A stretch of 61,040 bases of DNA, taken from contig NZ_JAAABN010000016.1 of NCBI RefSeq assembly GCF_011516765.1, forward strand, positions 1-61,040, written 5' to 3'. The notes beneath the pieces are model-generated. The model saw nothing but the letters and a program-made list of their open reading frames with translations. It had not been told where the DNA came from and searched no databases. The position numbers and the translations under genes are program-made. Numbering within the stretch: position 1 is the first letter of the stretch; each line of letters begins with the position of its first letter. This document shows positions 27,585 through 36,589 of this stretch, piece by piece. This DNA is from Acetobacter sicerae. Lineage in GTDB: Bacteria > Pseudomonadota > Alphaproteobacteria > Acetobacterales > Acetobacteraceae.

Positions 27585-28621
27585 CGGCAGTGCTCCGGAT
27601 ACCCGTAATCGTTACGACGCCGGATATGGCCCTGCAGGCCGGGCTGGCTGGTGATCCGGATGGTGCGGTCGTTCAGGTGCAGCGTGTCACCGCCCCCAAC
27701 GGCGTCCTGATGCTCGAAGACCACGCGGGGCTCCTCGACCCGGCCGGCATTGAGCAGCACCCGGTAACGGGCCATTCCGGTAATATCGCGCTGCAGACGG
27801 GACAGATCGGAAAGGAAAATCTCGGTCGCCTGCTTTTCTCCGTCCGCCCAGCCTTCGGCAACCCACTGGTTCCAGTGTGTCACCTCGGCCTTTGTCTGGG
27901 GCAGCACGGCCGCGACGGGATGATGCGGCTTTCCCCACGTCCGGACCAGATAGGTGCGCCAGTTGGGCGGTGCCGAGGTGAGCTGCGCCTCGCGGGTGAT
28001 CTCGAAGACGCATTCCGTCTCATGCGCGACCTGGCCTGTATCGTTCAGCGCGAAGGCCATCTGTGCTTCGGTGACGATCGGGGGCTGCATCAGCGCCTGA
28101 CCGCCGCCGACCGGAAGCACGATGGATCGGAAATCATAGGTTGCATCCAGTGTGTCTTCGTATCGGCGCAGCATTTCGTTGATCGCGAAGGCCCGGGCGG
28201 CAAGCCCGCCCTGTGCGCCGTAAGTATGCGCGGCTTCCCGGAGCTGGGCGCCTCTGCCGGGTTTCAGGTCATCGCCTGGCTCGTCGTTGGGCCGCGCATT
28301 CTGAAGTGCTTCGAGTGAGGGCGGTGCCTCGCCGCCGACCACCTCATCCAGTGTAGCTGCACCCGTTACGGGTTTGTTGATCGGATTGGCGAGAGCCGGA
28401 TCTGCCTGATCGACCTGATCGGCTCCAGGCTGAGGCGGCTGCGGTATCGGTACAAGCGTGCCGCTCGGGGCTGCCGGAAGCGAAGGAGACGACGTTGGCA
28501 GCACGGCGTGCCGGCCTTCTTCGACCACCACCTTGCCGACAGAGGCTGGGGCGGCATGAACCACACGACCCGTCGCGGCGGCGATCAGGGCTGTGGAAAG
28601 AAGGAGTGTGATTTTACGCAT
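27581..28621 (-). CDS. dotC: Outer-membrane core component DotC/TraI
   Basis: A 346-residue exported protein with an N-terminal signal peptide (MRKITLLLSTALIAAATGRV). DotC of other systems is a lipoprotein; no clear lipobox cysteine is present here, so it may rely on DotH and DotD for anchoring. The conserved region AARAFAINEMLRRYEDTLDA followed by TYDFRSI and PPIVTEAQ is diagnostic. It forms the outer-membrane ring with DotD and DotH. ATG 28621 overlaps the dotD stop by eight bases. Confidence 0.88.
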   Translation of the reverse strand: MRKITLLLSTALIAAATGRVVHAAPASVGKVVVEEGRHAVLPTSSPSLPAAPSGTLVPIPQPPQPGADQVDQADPALANPINKPVTGAATLDEVVGGEAPPSLEALQNARPNDEPGDDLKPGRGAQLREAAHTYGAQGGLAARAFAINEMLRRYEDTLDATYDFRSIVLPVGGGQALMQPPIVTEAQMAFALNDTGQVAHETECVFEITREAQLTSAPPNWRTYLVRTWGKPHHPVAAVLPQTKAEVTHWNQWVAEGWADGEKQATEIFLSDLSRLQRDITGMARYRVLLNAGRVEEPRVVFEHQDAVGGGDTLHLNDRTIRITSQPGLQGHIRRRNDYGYPEHCR

Positions 28622-29072
28622 GCCAGGCCACCGTGATTGCGTGACGAAGCGGATCGACGGAGACCGTGGCCTGTTCACCGGCTTCCTCGCCCAGGGTGCG
28701 CAGGATGTCCACGACGGGAGCGACGCTGTTGGTCGTGACGCGGAGCGTGCGGGTGCGGCCGGTGATGGTCACAGTGTAGCCGATCTCGTGGCCGAGTTTC
28801 GTGACGGCATCCCCGAGCGGGCCATTCCAGGCAAACCAGATACGACGGGTCAGATCATCCGGAAGCGGCACAGACGTGGCTGGCGCCGCCAGCGGTGTCG
28901 GACGTATATTCCCGAGTTCCCGCAGATCGGTGGTGGTCGCTGCGATTGATCGTTGCAGCGCCAGTTCTGGACTGGCCATGCCCGTTGTCGCGACGGGTGA
29001 AGGCGGTGGCAGCTTTCCGGCACAGGCGCTGAGGGCGACGGGCAGAAGGAAAATGAGCAGAGGGCGTTTCAT
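28614..29072 (-). CDS. dotD: Outer-membrane lipoprotein DotD/TraH
   Basis: A 152-residue lipoprotein: signal peptide with lipobox LSAC (C17), then the DotD core with WNGPLGDAVTKLGHEIGYTV, a secretin N-domain-like fold. It binds DotC and DotH at the outer membrane. First gene of a new segment: the terminator at 29127-29156 separates it from dotO and the regulon element at 29110-29120 lies 37 bp upstream of its ATG. Confidence 0.9.
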   Translation of the reverse strand: MKRPLLIFLLPVALSACAGKLPPPSPVATTGMASPELALQRSIAATTTDLRELGNIRPTPLAAPATSVPLPDDLTRRIWFAWNGPLGDAVTKLGHEIGYTVTITGRTRTLRVTTNSVAPVVDILRTLGEEAGEQATVSVDPLRHAITVAWHA

Positions 29073-29109
29073 GGGCTTCTCCGGATAATGAAGAGAAGCT
29101 TCGGATGGC

Positions 29110-29120
29110 ATCTTGCGACC
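29110..29120 (-). promoter_or_regulatory. Backbone regulon element, copy 2 (dotD)
   Basis: GGTCGCAAGAT on the minus strand, 37 bp before the dotD start and just downstream of a transcription terminator, which argues for a real promoter here. Confidence 0.6.
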
Positions 29121-29126
29121 TGAGAC

Positions 29127-29156
29127 GAAAAAAGCGGTCATCTGACCGCTTTTTTC
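29127..29156 (-). terminator. Bidirectional Rho-independent terminator between dotO and dotD
   Basis: GAAAAAAGCGGTCA, two loop bases, then the exact complement ending in TTTTTTC: a 14-bp perfect stem with U-runs in both directions. It ends the dotO transcript inside the transfer block. Confidence 0.9.
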
Positions 29157-29178
29157 GCATTTCTTTGCAAATCGGAAT

Positions 29179-32100
29179 CTATTCAGCGGCGATGGCGAAC
29201 TCCTGATGCTCGTCAATGGCACGCAGCGTTTCATACAGGCCTGCCGCGACACCCCTTCCCTCCACGATTTCGTCGGCCAGTTCGTCCAGAACCCCGACGA
29301 ATGCTTCCTCAGTAGCGAGCCCGAGATCGTTCATGCGGTCACTCTTTCTCCTCTCGATCTCGCTGTTTGCTGAACCTGAGGGAAACACAGTCGCCAGCAT
29401 TCGCAGAGCGCGGGCGAAGTGGATCCGTTTGTAAAGACGTGCGCGCAGAGCAGTGTCCCCTGGTGTCGTGGAAAAAGACCAGAGCTCAATTGGTCCCAAG
29501 ACGTTAATCAGAAGCTGCTCATATTTTGCTTCGCCGGCAGACATATCCACGAAGAACGGGGCTCCATCTTTCCCCGGACCTGGCAATGCGTTCCGGATAA
29601 CATAGGCGCTTGCATCAGACAGCTTGAATCGTTTGATGAGGCTGTCCGCTGTCTCCTGATCGCCACATTTGAGCACCCATCGGGCCGTTGAAATCTTGTA
29701 CAGATCCTCACTGAAGTCAGTATGGTTCTGCGAAATGAAGCAGAGCTGGACGTTATGCTTTCGACCTTCGCGACCGTCACGCACTGCCTGTCGGTCTACC
29801 TGAGGTGCAGGTTCCGTCCGGTGCCATTCATCGAAGTCGAGACGTTTGAGCGTCTCATACATTTCGGTGAAGCGCGCCAGGTGATAGTCCCGCATGGACG
29901 CGGGCATATTCGGGTCATCCGCGTAATCGGGATGGAGGAAGAAATTCCGGGCCAGAATCTGGCGGCCAAGCATGTACATCAGGGCCGTCTGCCGGTTCGC
30001 TCCCGGCGAACCCGAGGGTGCCACCTCGGCGAGATCGAGAACGATTACGCGCGCGTTGCCCATATCTAGCTTTGTGGGCGACGCCAGCATTGGAAAATTC
30101 TTGATCACGTTCATGATGTAGCGGTCGAACGTGTCGATCAGACTTTCACCGGTCTCCAGCGTGATCTTTGAATACCGCTTCTCGATTTCGGGACTGCGGG
30201 CCGCCATCAGAAGATCCTGCAGGATGGGGACCGCGTGACGCTGGGCGAAGCCAGCGAGACGATACTCCTTCACGTCGATAAGGGCATTAACGACATCGCG
30301 CCACCAGGTCGGTTCGTCCTCACCGGCATGATGGGGAAGGCTGATTCCAAGTGACATGATTGCCGCATCGACCTCAGGTTCTATCCCCGGAGTATAAATC
30401 TTCGGAGCGCCACCCTGGACGCCGGTGCAAAGCCGATAGGCCTCATCAACCACATCCTCCACCAGATGATCCATTCCCTCCCACGGCTTACCTTCCAGGG
30501 GCGTGGCGAGAAGCGAGATAAAATTCTGCAGGAAAACGCGCTCAAGCGGCAGCGGATATTCCAGCCCGACCTGCGTATCGAAGACGTTGACCTCAAACCC
30601 CGGAATCGCCTGCATCTTGACGTAGACGGCTTCGTGCTGACGCTCGGGACCGAGCGCATTGCGCAGCATCTCAATGAGACCACGCGAGGATGGTCCGATG
30701 TCGAGCTTACCGATGAATGGGAGCTTCGTTCCGTGGCTGCTGATCGCGGCACTGCTGAGGATCAGTCCGAGCAGAATGGTGTTGGCGAGAACGGACTTGC
30801 CCCCACCAGGCGGCGCTACGATGATGTCCACAACGGATGGGCGCAGGCCTCCCCCGGTCGGATCGTAAGGCCAGATTGACCCATCAGGCTTACGGAAAAG
30901 AATGGAACCTCTCTGCCAGGGTGACGCACTACGCGCCCAGGGCATCATTGCAAACGCATCACCGACCAGCGCAAGCGATGACGTGGCAGTGGAACCGAGC
31001 GAGAGGCCGGGGACAGACCCCATGGCAGCCTCCAGCGGATCGCCGGAGATGCGCGTCGTCTTGCTGTTACCCCATGCGTCGATTGCCTGAGCGAGATCCG
31101 AAGCCTGTCGGCGCAGTTTCGCGTCTTCCCCGATTGGCGCCCACGTTGTGGCCGTCATCCTCATTCGTACGGAATTGTGGTTGTTTTTCTGGCGCTCGTG
31201 CTTGAGCGTCGCGAAGGCGCGGCGGATGTCGCCGTTTCCCGGGAACATTGCCAGAAACCCTGCACCAGCTTCCTTGAATCCGAATGCGGCACGTCCGCCT
31301 CCTTCAAGAATCATTGCGCTTCGCCAGGGCAACCGTTTACGCCCGAGCACGCTGGACAATTCCGCAAAGGGTCGTGGATCTTCGGGGCCGATTGCCATAT
31401 CGACCGGGGCGTACGTGTAATCGCCGACCGTGACGAGCTGGCCGCCTTTCGTTTCCGCGTCGGCGTTGAAAATCTGATCCCGGATGGCGGGCCAGAGCAG
31501 GCCTTGTGGGTGAGGCTTCGGATCGTCCAGATCGTCGGGAAGACGCGGCATAACCCGGTCTCCCAGCAGGGTCGGCTTCCATGCGGAGCCAGCCGTTTCA
31601 CGGTAGATCGCCTCGCGCGCAACCTGAAGAGCCTGATGCGGATTGAGGAATTCGCAGGAAATATCAAAACCCTGCATCGTTGTCTGCACACGCGAGATAA
31701 ATGACTCGTGCCGGGCGGCCATGATGTCTGATCGTACCGCGAAGCGCTGGCTGTCTCCGACACGCGGGAACTGGGCGGCGAGGGCTTTGCGCTCCTCAGC
31801 GACCTGTTTACGGTCCTCTCGCGTCAGAACGCTGGGTCTTGTCCACAGGACATAGTATGTGGCTTCCCAGCGCATGACATTTGGCCAGCGGCGCCGCCTC
31901 TCACCGATCACGTCTGTCAGATCAGCGCCAATCTGACGGGCAATCGAACGGCAGCCATCAAGACTGAGGCGGTCAATCTCGATGCCTGATCTCTCGGGAT
32001 CAGAGATGTACCAGCCGACGATGGCATGACCGCGCTCTTCCAGGAGTCCCTGCAACTCGATACGCTGCTGTTCAGCCAGAGCCTCCACTTCCTGGCGGGT

Positions 32101-32262
32101 ACACATCCGGCGCAGGCCGTTTATGCGAAGCATGGAGATATACTCGCCGCGTTTTGTGACGAGATGCTCGCCGTGTGTGCTCTCTACGTCGCAGAAGGAG
32201 GTCAGGGGCTGGCGCAGCCCGAGGCTGATGCTCGCCAGCAGACCGGAAAGGATGCCACCCAT
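29179..32262 (-). CDS. dotO: Secretion ATPase DotO/IcmB/TraU (VirB4-like)
   Basis: A 1027-residue ATPase of the DotO/TraU group, which assembles with DotB into the cytosolic energy complex. Walker A APPGGGKS has its lysine at about residue 489; a Walker B-like NARVIVLDLAEV follows far downstream. Length agrees with IcmB/TraU (about 1000). ATG 32262 is chosen over upstream codons because the longer frame runs into icmJ; AGGA lies nine bases upstream. It follows icmJ by 13 bp, the same icmJ-icmB order as in Legionella, and is followed by a strong terminator. Confidence 0.92.
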   Translation of the reverse strand: MGGILSGLLASISLGLRQPLTSFCDVESTHGEHLVTKRGEYISMLRINGLRRMCTRQEVEALAEQQRIELQGLLEERGHAIVGWYISDPERSGIEIDRLSLDGCRSIARQIGADLTDVIGERRRRWPNVMRWEATYYVLWTRPSVLTREDRKQVAEERKALAAQFPRVGDSQRFAVRSDIMAARHESFISRVQTTMQGFDISCEFLNPHQALQVAREAIYRETAGSAWKPTLLGDRVMPRLPDDLDDPKPHPQGLLWPAIRDQIFNADAETKGGQLVTVGDYTYAPVDMAIGPEDPRPFAELSSVLGRKRLPWRSAMILEGGGRAAFGFKEAGAGFLAMFPGNGDIRRAFATLKHERQKNNHNSVRMRMTATTWAPIGEDAKLRRQASDLAQAIDAWGNSKTTRISGDPLEAAMGSVPGLSLGSTATSSLALVGDAFAMMPWARSASPWQRGSILFRKPDGSIWPYDPTGGGLRPSVVDIIVAPPGGGKSVLANTILLGLILSSAAISSHGTKLPFIGKLDIGPSSRGLIEMLRNALGPERQHEAVYVKMQAIPGFEVNVFDTQVGLEYPLPLERVFLQNFISLLATPLEGKPWEGMDHLVEDVVDEAYRLCTGVQGGAPKIYTPGIEPEVDAAIMSLGISLPHHAGEDEPTWWRDVVNALIDVKEYRLAGFAQRHAVPILQDLLMAARSPEIEKRYSKITLETGESLIDTFDRYIMNVIKNFPMLASPTKLDMGNARVIVLDLAEVAPSGSPGANRQTALMYMLGRQILARNFFLHPDYADDPNMPASMRDYHLARFTEMYETLKRLDFDEWHRTEPAPQVDRQAVRDGREGRKHNVQLCFISQNHTDFSEDLYKISTARWVLKCGDQETADSLIKRFKLSDASAYVIRNALPGPGKDGAPFFVDMSAGEAKYEQLLINVLGPIELWSFSTTPGDTALRARLYKRIHFARALRMLATVFPSGSANSEIERRKSDRMNDLGLATEEAFVGVLDELADEIVEGRGVAAGLYETLRAIDEHQEFAIAAE

Positions 32263-32275
32263 CAATATCGTCCTG

Positions 32276-32941
32276 TTATAAAATGGCGTGTGCGGGACCG
32301 GCGTTGTTCCATTCCCGGAGCAGCGCCGGATAGATGTCGGTCGCGCCGTCATAGAGACGGCCGAGGGGAAGAATCCGCAGACCCTTCAGAAGATTAGCGA
32401 TGCTGGCTTCCGTTTGAGGCTCAGACCGGTTCGCCATCAGCAGAGCGGTCGCCAGTAAGCGGGGAGACGTTGTTTCGAGGCGGCGCCGGGCCTCGACGCT
32501 CCGCGCCTGAAGCGCACGCAGAACAGAGACAGGCGCCTGGCAGCGCACGGGGATCATGCCTGCGTCCGCTCCGGTCGCAATCGCATCGATCAGACGATGC
32601 CATGCAGTGTTTCGCCCGGTTCCATCGTCTCCGAGTGCCCCGATGAGTGTCTGATGAGCACAGCGGACCAGAGTCATGATCCGTGTCTGAGGGAACTCCG
32701 GCCACCATACGAGTACGGCTTCGCGCTCGATTGCCGGACGTGTCAGGTTCTGCAGAATGTCGCAGACAGCGCAGACGCGGCCGGAGCCGCGCCTGTCGTT
32801 GTTCCAGAAATAACTGCGGCCGGTTGTGGCCAGGCCGCAGCAGGCACAGGTGAAATGGCCCGGCACCGCCTCCCCGGAGTTGAGCGCTGACGGATCCCAG
32901 GGACGTGGCAGTATCTGGAAAGATGAGGTGGAGCGGGCCAT
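32276..32941 (-). CDS. dotN: IcmJ/DotN-type zinc-binding protein
   Basis: A 221-residue protein with two cysteine clusters near the N-terminus, C32-A-C34-C35 and C57-A-V-C60 (FTCACCG and CAVCD), spaced as in the IcmJ/DotN zinc domain (HNH-like but not known to cut DNA). In Legionella, DotN joins the DotL-DotM coupling complex. It sits directly before dotO as icmJ precedes icmB. ATG 32941 follows the icmD stop by 13 bp; the longer frame upstream would overlap icmD. Confidence 0.78.
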   Translation of the reverse strand: MARSTSSFQILPRPWDPSALNSGEAVPGHFTCACCGLATTGRSYFWNNDRRGSGRVCAVCDILQNLTRPAIEREAVLVWWPEFPQTRIMTLVRCAHQTLIGALGDDGTGRNTAWHRLIDAIATGADAGMIPVRCQAPVSVLRALQARSVEARRRLETTSPRLLATALLMANRSEPQTEASIANLLKGLRILPLGRLYDGATDIYPALLREWNNAGPAHAIL

Positions 32942-32954
32942 TTCAGTCCGTGCC

Positions 32955-33431
32955 TTACCCGCCGCTGCCGGATGTGAACGTGTAGGCTTTCGCCTCGGTG
33001 CCGACGGTCGCCGCGCCACCCGATGCCGTATTGGCGGCTTTGTTGATCCACTGCGGGCCGGTTGCGAAAAGGCCGCACAGTACGATGCCTGCAACGGCCA
33101 TGCCGACCTTCCCCGGGCTACGGTTCTGTTCGTTGCGGCTCTGCCATGCCGCCCAGACACCAGCGATGAAGCAGATGAAGGCGGCAATATACATTGCGGC
33201 TGCGGCGACAAATCCGCCCGCCGTGAGGCCTTCCTGGGCTGTTGCCTGCATCTGCGCGCCGATGCCGTTCGTGCTGCCCGTTGTAGTCTGGGCAAAGGCA
33301 TGACCGGCGAGGAGAAGCGGGGCAGAAAGTGCGCCCAGTGCGACGGTGGCACGCGGGCCATATCCGTTGCGCGCAAGTGCCGGACGCGACACCCGCGCCG
33401 GCACCATCATGTTGACGTGAGAGAGGTTCAT
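32955..33431 (-). CDS. IcmD/DotP-like inner-membrane protein (TraR)
   Basis: A 158-residue protein with a hydrophobic signal-like segment (about 33-47, ending GHAFAQ) and two transmembrane helices (about 76-97 and 111-127). GIGAQMQATAQEGLTAGGFV and the IAAFICFIAGVWAAWQ segment match the IcmD/IcmC-type small membrane proteins of Dot/Icm systems. DotE and DotP resemble each other, so the exact assignment between them is uncertain. Its ATG lies 56 bp after a regulon element. Confidence 0.7.
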   Translation of the reverse strand: MNLSHVNMMVPARVSRPALARNGYGPRATVALGALSAPLLLAGHAFAQTTTGSTNGIGAQMQATAQEGLTAGGFVAAAAMYIAAFICFIAGVWAAWQSRNEQNRSPGKVGMAVAGIVLCGLFATGPQWINKAANTASGGAATVGTEAKAYTFTSGSGG

Positions 33432-33487
33432 GTTCAGGGCTCCATTGAGAGAGGGATCATGTCCCTCAGGAGCATTTGTCCGGCCCC

Positions 33488-33498
33488 AACATGCGACT
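33488..33498 (-). promoter_or_regulatory. Backbone regulon element, copy 3 (icmD-icmJ-dotO)
   Basis: AGTCGCATGTT on the minus strand, 56 bp upstream of the icmD-like start. A TTGAAA-like sequence lies about 17 bp further upstream. Confidence 0.5.
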
Positions 33499-33528
33499 TC
33501 GAACGCTTTTTTCAAGAAAAGAGTGATT

Positions 33529-34074
33529 TCAGCTCGACGTTGTCCAGTGACTGAGGATCCATGTCGCTTCCTTGACTGGATTGAGCAGAATCACACCGAA
33601 GATGAACTGCAGCAGGCAGCTCAGTTTTGAGCGATTTGTCTTTCCGGTCGCCGAGGCGTTCCACGCGACGACTGCCATAAATGCAGCCCAGGCCCCGAAC
33701 ATTTCAAAAAACAGCGCAAAGTCGCTGACGATTGACAGAATGGCGTCTTCCGGCCCTGTGCCGGAAATCACGCTGTTAGCGGTGGCGTCTGTATAGCCGG
33801 TGACCGACGTCCCGAGTGCGACCTGCGTACCGAGACCGGTCGAAGCGCTTGATTTGGTAAGGATCCTGTCAAACGCAGCAAAAACACCTGAGAGAACAAT
33901 CCCCAGCCACGGCACCCACGGTTTGCCCACAAACGGGTTCTGGGGCTGGCGCTGCTGCCACAGACCCCAGGCTCCTGTGAGAAAGGAAATCCACGCCGCA
34001 ATGTAACAGGCCATGGGCAGAAGCCAGGCCATTCCGAGCGCGAGATCATTGACAAGATTGACCAGACCTTGCAC
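33529..34074 (-). CDS. IcmC/DotE-like inner-membrane protein (TraQ)
   Basis: A 181-residue protein with about four hydrophobic segments, beginning with ALGMAWLLPMACYIAAWISF (about 11-30). CYIAAWISFLTGAWGLWQ is paralogous to the same region of the IcmD-like neighbour (YIAAFICFIAGVWAAWQ), the known relationship between the small IcmC/IcmD proteins. Starts with GTG at 34074, preceded by AAGGA at good spacing. It ends 12 bp before the dotF stop side and is co-transcribed with dotF. Confidence 0.75.
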   Translation of the reverse strand: MQGLVNLVNDLALGMAWLLPMACYIAAWISFLTGAWGLWQQRQPQNPFVGKPWVPWLGIVLSGVFAAFDRILTKSSASTGLGTQVALGTSVTGYTDATANSVISGTGPEDAILSIVSDFALFFEMFGAWAAFMAVVAWNASATGKTNRSKLSCLLQFIFGVILLNPVKEATWILSHWTTSS

Positions 34075-34086
34075 GGCGCGTTGTCC

Positions 34087-35277
34087 TTACTGGATGGTTC
34101 CATGTTCGGCCTGGATCACCCAGAGCGTTCCGCGCTGTGAAATTGCGCGCACGCGGCCATACCCCCGCAAATCCGTGCCGATCTGGACCTCGGCCTGCGA
34201 AGCCTGTCCCGCCGGTGCCCCGTCATCCTGCACCATGGCAAGCTGGGGCGATGCGGCGAGGATCCGATAGCGCGGCATCCATGTCGCTGGCGGCGGCAGG
34301 GGTGTCTCCCGAACGTTCGATGGCACAGGCGTCACAGATTTAGCCGGTGTCGCTGCCGAATGCGGCTCAGCAAGCGCGGCTTCAAGAGCAGCCCGTGCCT
34401 TCTCCGCTGCGGCCCGCGTCGCCGCCAGCCCGTCCGAGGGAGGGGCCTCGGCATCCGCGACCGCCTTCTTCGCTTCGAGCAGAGACATGCGGCGATTCAG
34501 ATCTGCGGACTTCGCCGTGTCCGAAATACGCAGGCGATCGAGATCCTGCCGCAGGGTCTCGATCTCGCTGCGGGTCCGCTGCACAAGGGCGGCTTCTTCC
34601 GTTACGAGCTGAAGCACCTGCACCTGATCATCAGGCGTCATGGGAGCCGCCTGCAGGCGTGCCGCCTTATGAACCGCGTCTTCGGCCGGAGTGCTTCTCA
34701 CAGGTGTCGCGTCAGGCTTTTGTGTGGAAGCGCTTGCCGCTGGCGGTGTCGGTGCTGCATCGGGCGCTCTGACCACCGGATGCGGCGGCGTTTTCATCGC
34801 AAGCATCGCCTTGAGATCATCGCTCTCAGCCTGCGGCTGTGCGATCTGAGCGGTCTGGACAGGCTGCGGCGTCACGAGGGGCGGCTTGCTCATCGGCTGG
34901 GCCGTTATCTGAGCTGGCGGAACGGAAGCGGGCGTAACACCAACCTCCTGCCCGACGGGAGGCGTTGATCGCCCTGAGAGGCTGATAAACAGAAATACGG
35001 CGAGCAGGCCCGTGACGGCCGTAGAACCCCCTATCATGAGCTGCTTGCGGCAAGGAAGCGCCGTGAGACGGGCGATAACGCGCGCAGAGGAAGGGGCTTT
35101 TTCCGCTGTTTCTGCGGCACCCGATTCAACCTCGGCCCGTATTTCGCCAGTCTCCTCAGGCTCAGATGAAGAGTCCGGATCGGGGGCCGTGCCGAGTTTG
35201 CGGAAAGGGAGCGGGCCGATACCCCTGTCCGCGCTGAACGGATCCCGGGGCGTCGGAGCGATGGCGGCTGATGTCAT
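34087..35277 (-). CDS. dotF: DotF/IcmG/TraP-like inner-membrane core protein
   Basis: A 396-residue bitopic protein: acidic, disordered cytoplasmic N-terminus (1-75), one transmembrane helix (about 81-99, IGGSTAVTGLLAVFLFISL), a proline-rich periplasmic linker, a coiled coil (about 205-300) and a compact C-terminal domain (AILAASPQLAMVQDD-like). This is the layout of DotF/IcmG and TraP, which contact DotG in the core complex. The usual length is 270-300, so the linker is expanded here. A regulon element lies 44 bp upstream. Confidence 0.8.
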   Translation of the reverse strand: MTSAAIAPTPRDPFSADRGIGPLPFRKLGTAPDPDSSSEPEETGEIRAEVESGAAETAEKAPSSARVIARLTALPCRKQLMIGGSTAVTGLLAVFLFISLSGRSTPPVGQEVGVTPASVPPAQITAQPMSKPPLVTPQPVQTAQIAQPQAESDDLKAMLAMKTPPHPVVRAPDAAPTPPAASASTQKPDATPVRSTPAEDAVHKAARLQAAPMTPDDQVQVLQLVTEEAALVQRTRSEIETLRQDLDRLRISDTAKSADLNRRMSLLEAKKAVADAEAPPSDGLAATRAAAEKARAALEAALAEPHSAATPAKSVTPVPSNVRETPLPPPATWMPRYRILAASPQLAMVQDDGAPAGQASQAEVQIGTDLRGYGRVRAISQRGTLWVIQAEHGTIQ

Positions 35278-35321
35278 GGTGAATCCTGCCTTCTGATGGA
35301 GAGGACAGAGAATTCACCGAC

Positions 35322-35332
35322 ATCATGCGACC
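35322..35332 (-). promoter_or_regulatory. Backbone regulon element, copy 4 (dotF)
   Basis: GGTCGCATGAT on the minus strand, 44 bp before the dotF ATG, in the 67-bp gap after dotG. Confidence 0.6.
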
Positions 35333-35344
35333 AGCGTGCAAAAA

Positions 35345-36589
35345 TTACTTCGTCCCGATAACAGGTGACATGAAGATCACCCCGACGCTGACCTGCGCTG
35401 CGAGATTGACGCGGGGCTGGGTCGGCATCTGTTGCGTCAGAGCGCTGTTCACCTGTGACGCTGCGGCACCGGCCGCGACACCGAGCTGTTGCGGAAAATT
35501 GAGTGACTGCACATAATTGACGTTACCCAGCGCCCCGATTGAACCCGTGGTGTTCGATGTCATTTCAATCGCCTGCCCTAACCCCTGCACGAAGGCCGCT
35601 GCAGCAGGAAGCACAAACCGCTCAAGATAAAGCTGATCTACGCTTGATGCGACAGCAGCTTCCATCGTGTCTGGCGCTACAACCATCCCCTCGACATCGA
35701 TTGGCTTGGGGTCATTCTTGTGAAAGACCTGTTCGACGCGAACAACAAGCCTGTTCAGGTGTCCACCCGCGCGCCGGACCGAAGCTTTCATTCTATCTCC
35801 CGCGAGCGGACCGGAATCCGCTTCGAGAATGATTTCGCCGCCGAGATCGCTGTTTGTCGCTGAAACCGTATGAGCGAAAATCCCACGACCAGCAGGCACC
35901 AGAACGCGGGTCGAAGTGGCCTGTGAATTTGCGGTTGCGGCAGAGGTGGGCGGAGTAGTGCCCGTGGCCTCCCGTTTCCGGATGCCCGTCATTTCCGCCT
36001 GTTCGTACAGAACGTCGGTGACAGGAAGACGCCCGTTGAGGCGTGCAGTAAGATCCATGATCGCTCGTCTGTATCCCGCAACGGCATCCTTCTGGAGCTG
36101 TGGATCGCGTGGCAGAGCCGCCCGGAACGCTGCATCGGTCTGCACGGGCACAACTGGCGCGCTTGGGACGACATAAGGCACGTGGGGAGCCGGAGCGACT
36201 GCAGGCTTCGCCATGCTCGGATCGGCCTCATCTCCAGCGCCAACCTCCTGAGCAACGGCAAGCGGGGGCGGCTTATGCGTGGGATGGGTCGGGGTTCCGG
36301 GTGCTATATCCGGAGAATAGGATTGCCCGGATGTCTGCGCGTGCTTCGCCTCGTCCTGGATCTGATCTTCGCGTAACGCCTGCTGGCGTGGGTTCGAATT
36401 CATACCACCTGGCAAAGGATTAGCGGCAGGAGGCCTGCCGGGATCCGAGCGCGGAAGTTCCTTGTGATGGATGGACGAAACGAACAGCGTAATTCCGAGC
36501 AGGGTGGCTACACCCCCGATTATGGCGAACAGACGGCGGTTTCCACCGCGAGACGCCTGGCTGAAGACTTGTCTGAATTTGAGCTTCAT
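35345..36589 (-). CDS. dotG: Core channel protein DotG/IcmE/TraO (VirB10-like)
   Basis: A 414-residue protein with an N-terminal membrane anchor (about 23-41, FAIIGGVATLLGITLFVS), a disordered proline-rich stretch, and a C-terminal VirB10-like domain with VLVPAGRGIFAHTVSATNSD and GEIILEADSGPLAGDRMKAS, which forms the outer ring of the channel. DotG of Legionella is much longer because of repeats; the plasmid form is short as in TraO. ATG 36589 overlaps the dotH stop (TGATG). Confidence 0.92.
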   Translation of the reverse strand: MKLKFRQVFSQASRGGNRRLFAIIGGVATLLGITLFVSSIHHKELPRSDPGRPPAANPLPGGMNSNPRQQALREDQIQDEAKHAQTSGQSYSPDIAPGTPTHPTHKPPPLAVAQEVGAGDEADPSMAKPAVAPAPHVPYVVPSAPVVPVQTDAAFRAALPRDPQLQKDAVAGYRRAIMDLTARLNGRLPVTDVLYEQAEMTGIRKREATGTTPPTSAATANSQATSTRVLVPAGRGIFAHTVSATNSDLGGEIILEADSGPLAGDRMKASVRRAGGHLNRLVVRVEQVFHKNDPKPIDVEGMVVAPDTMEAAVASSVDQLYLERFVLPAAAAFVQGLGQAIEMTSNTTGSIGALGNVNYVQSLNFPQQLGVAAGAAASQVNSALTQQMPTQPRVNLAAQVSVGVIFMSPVIGTK

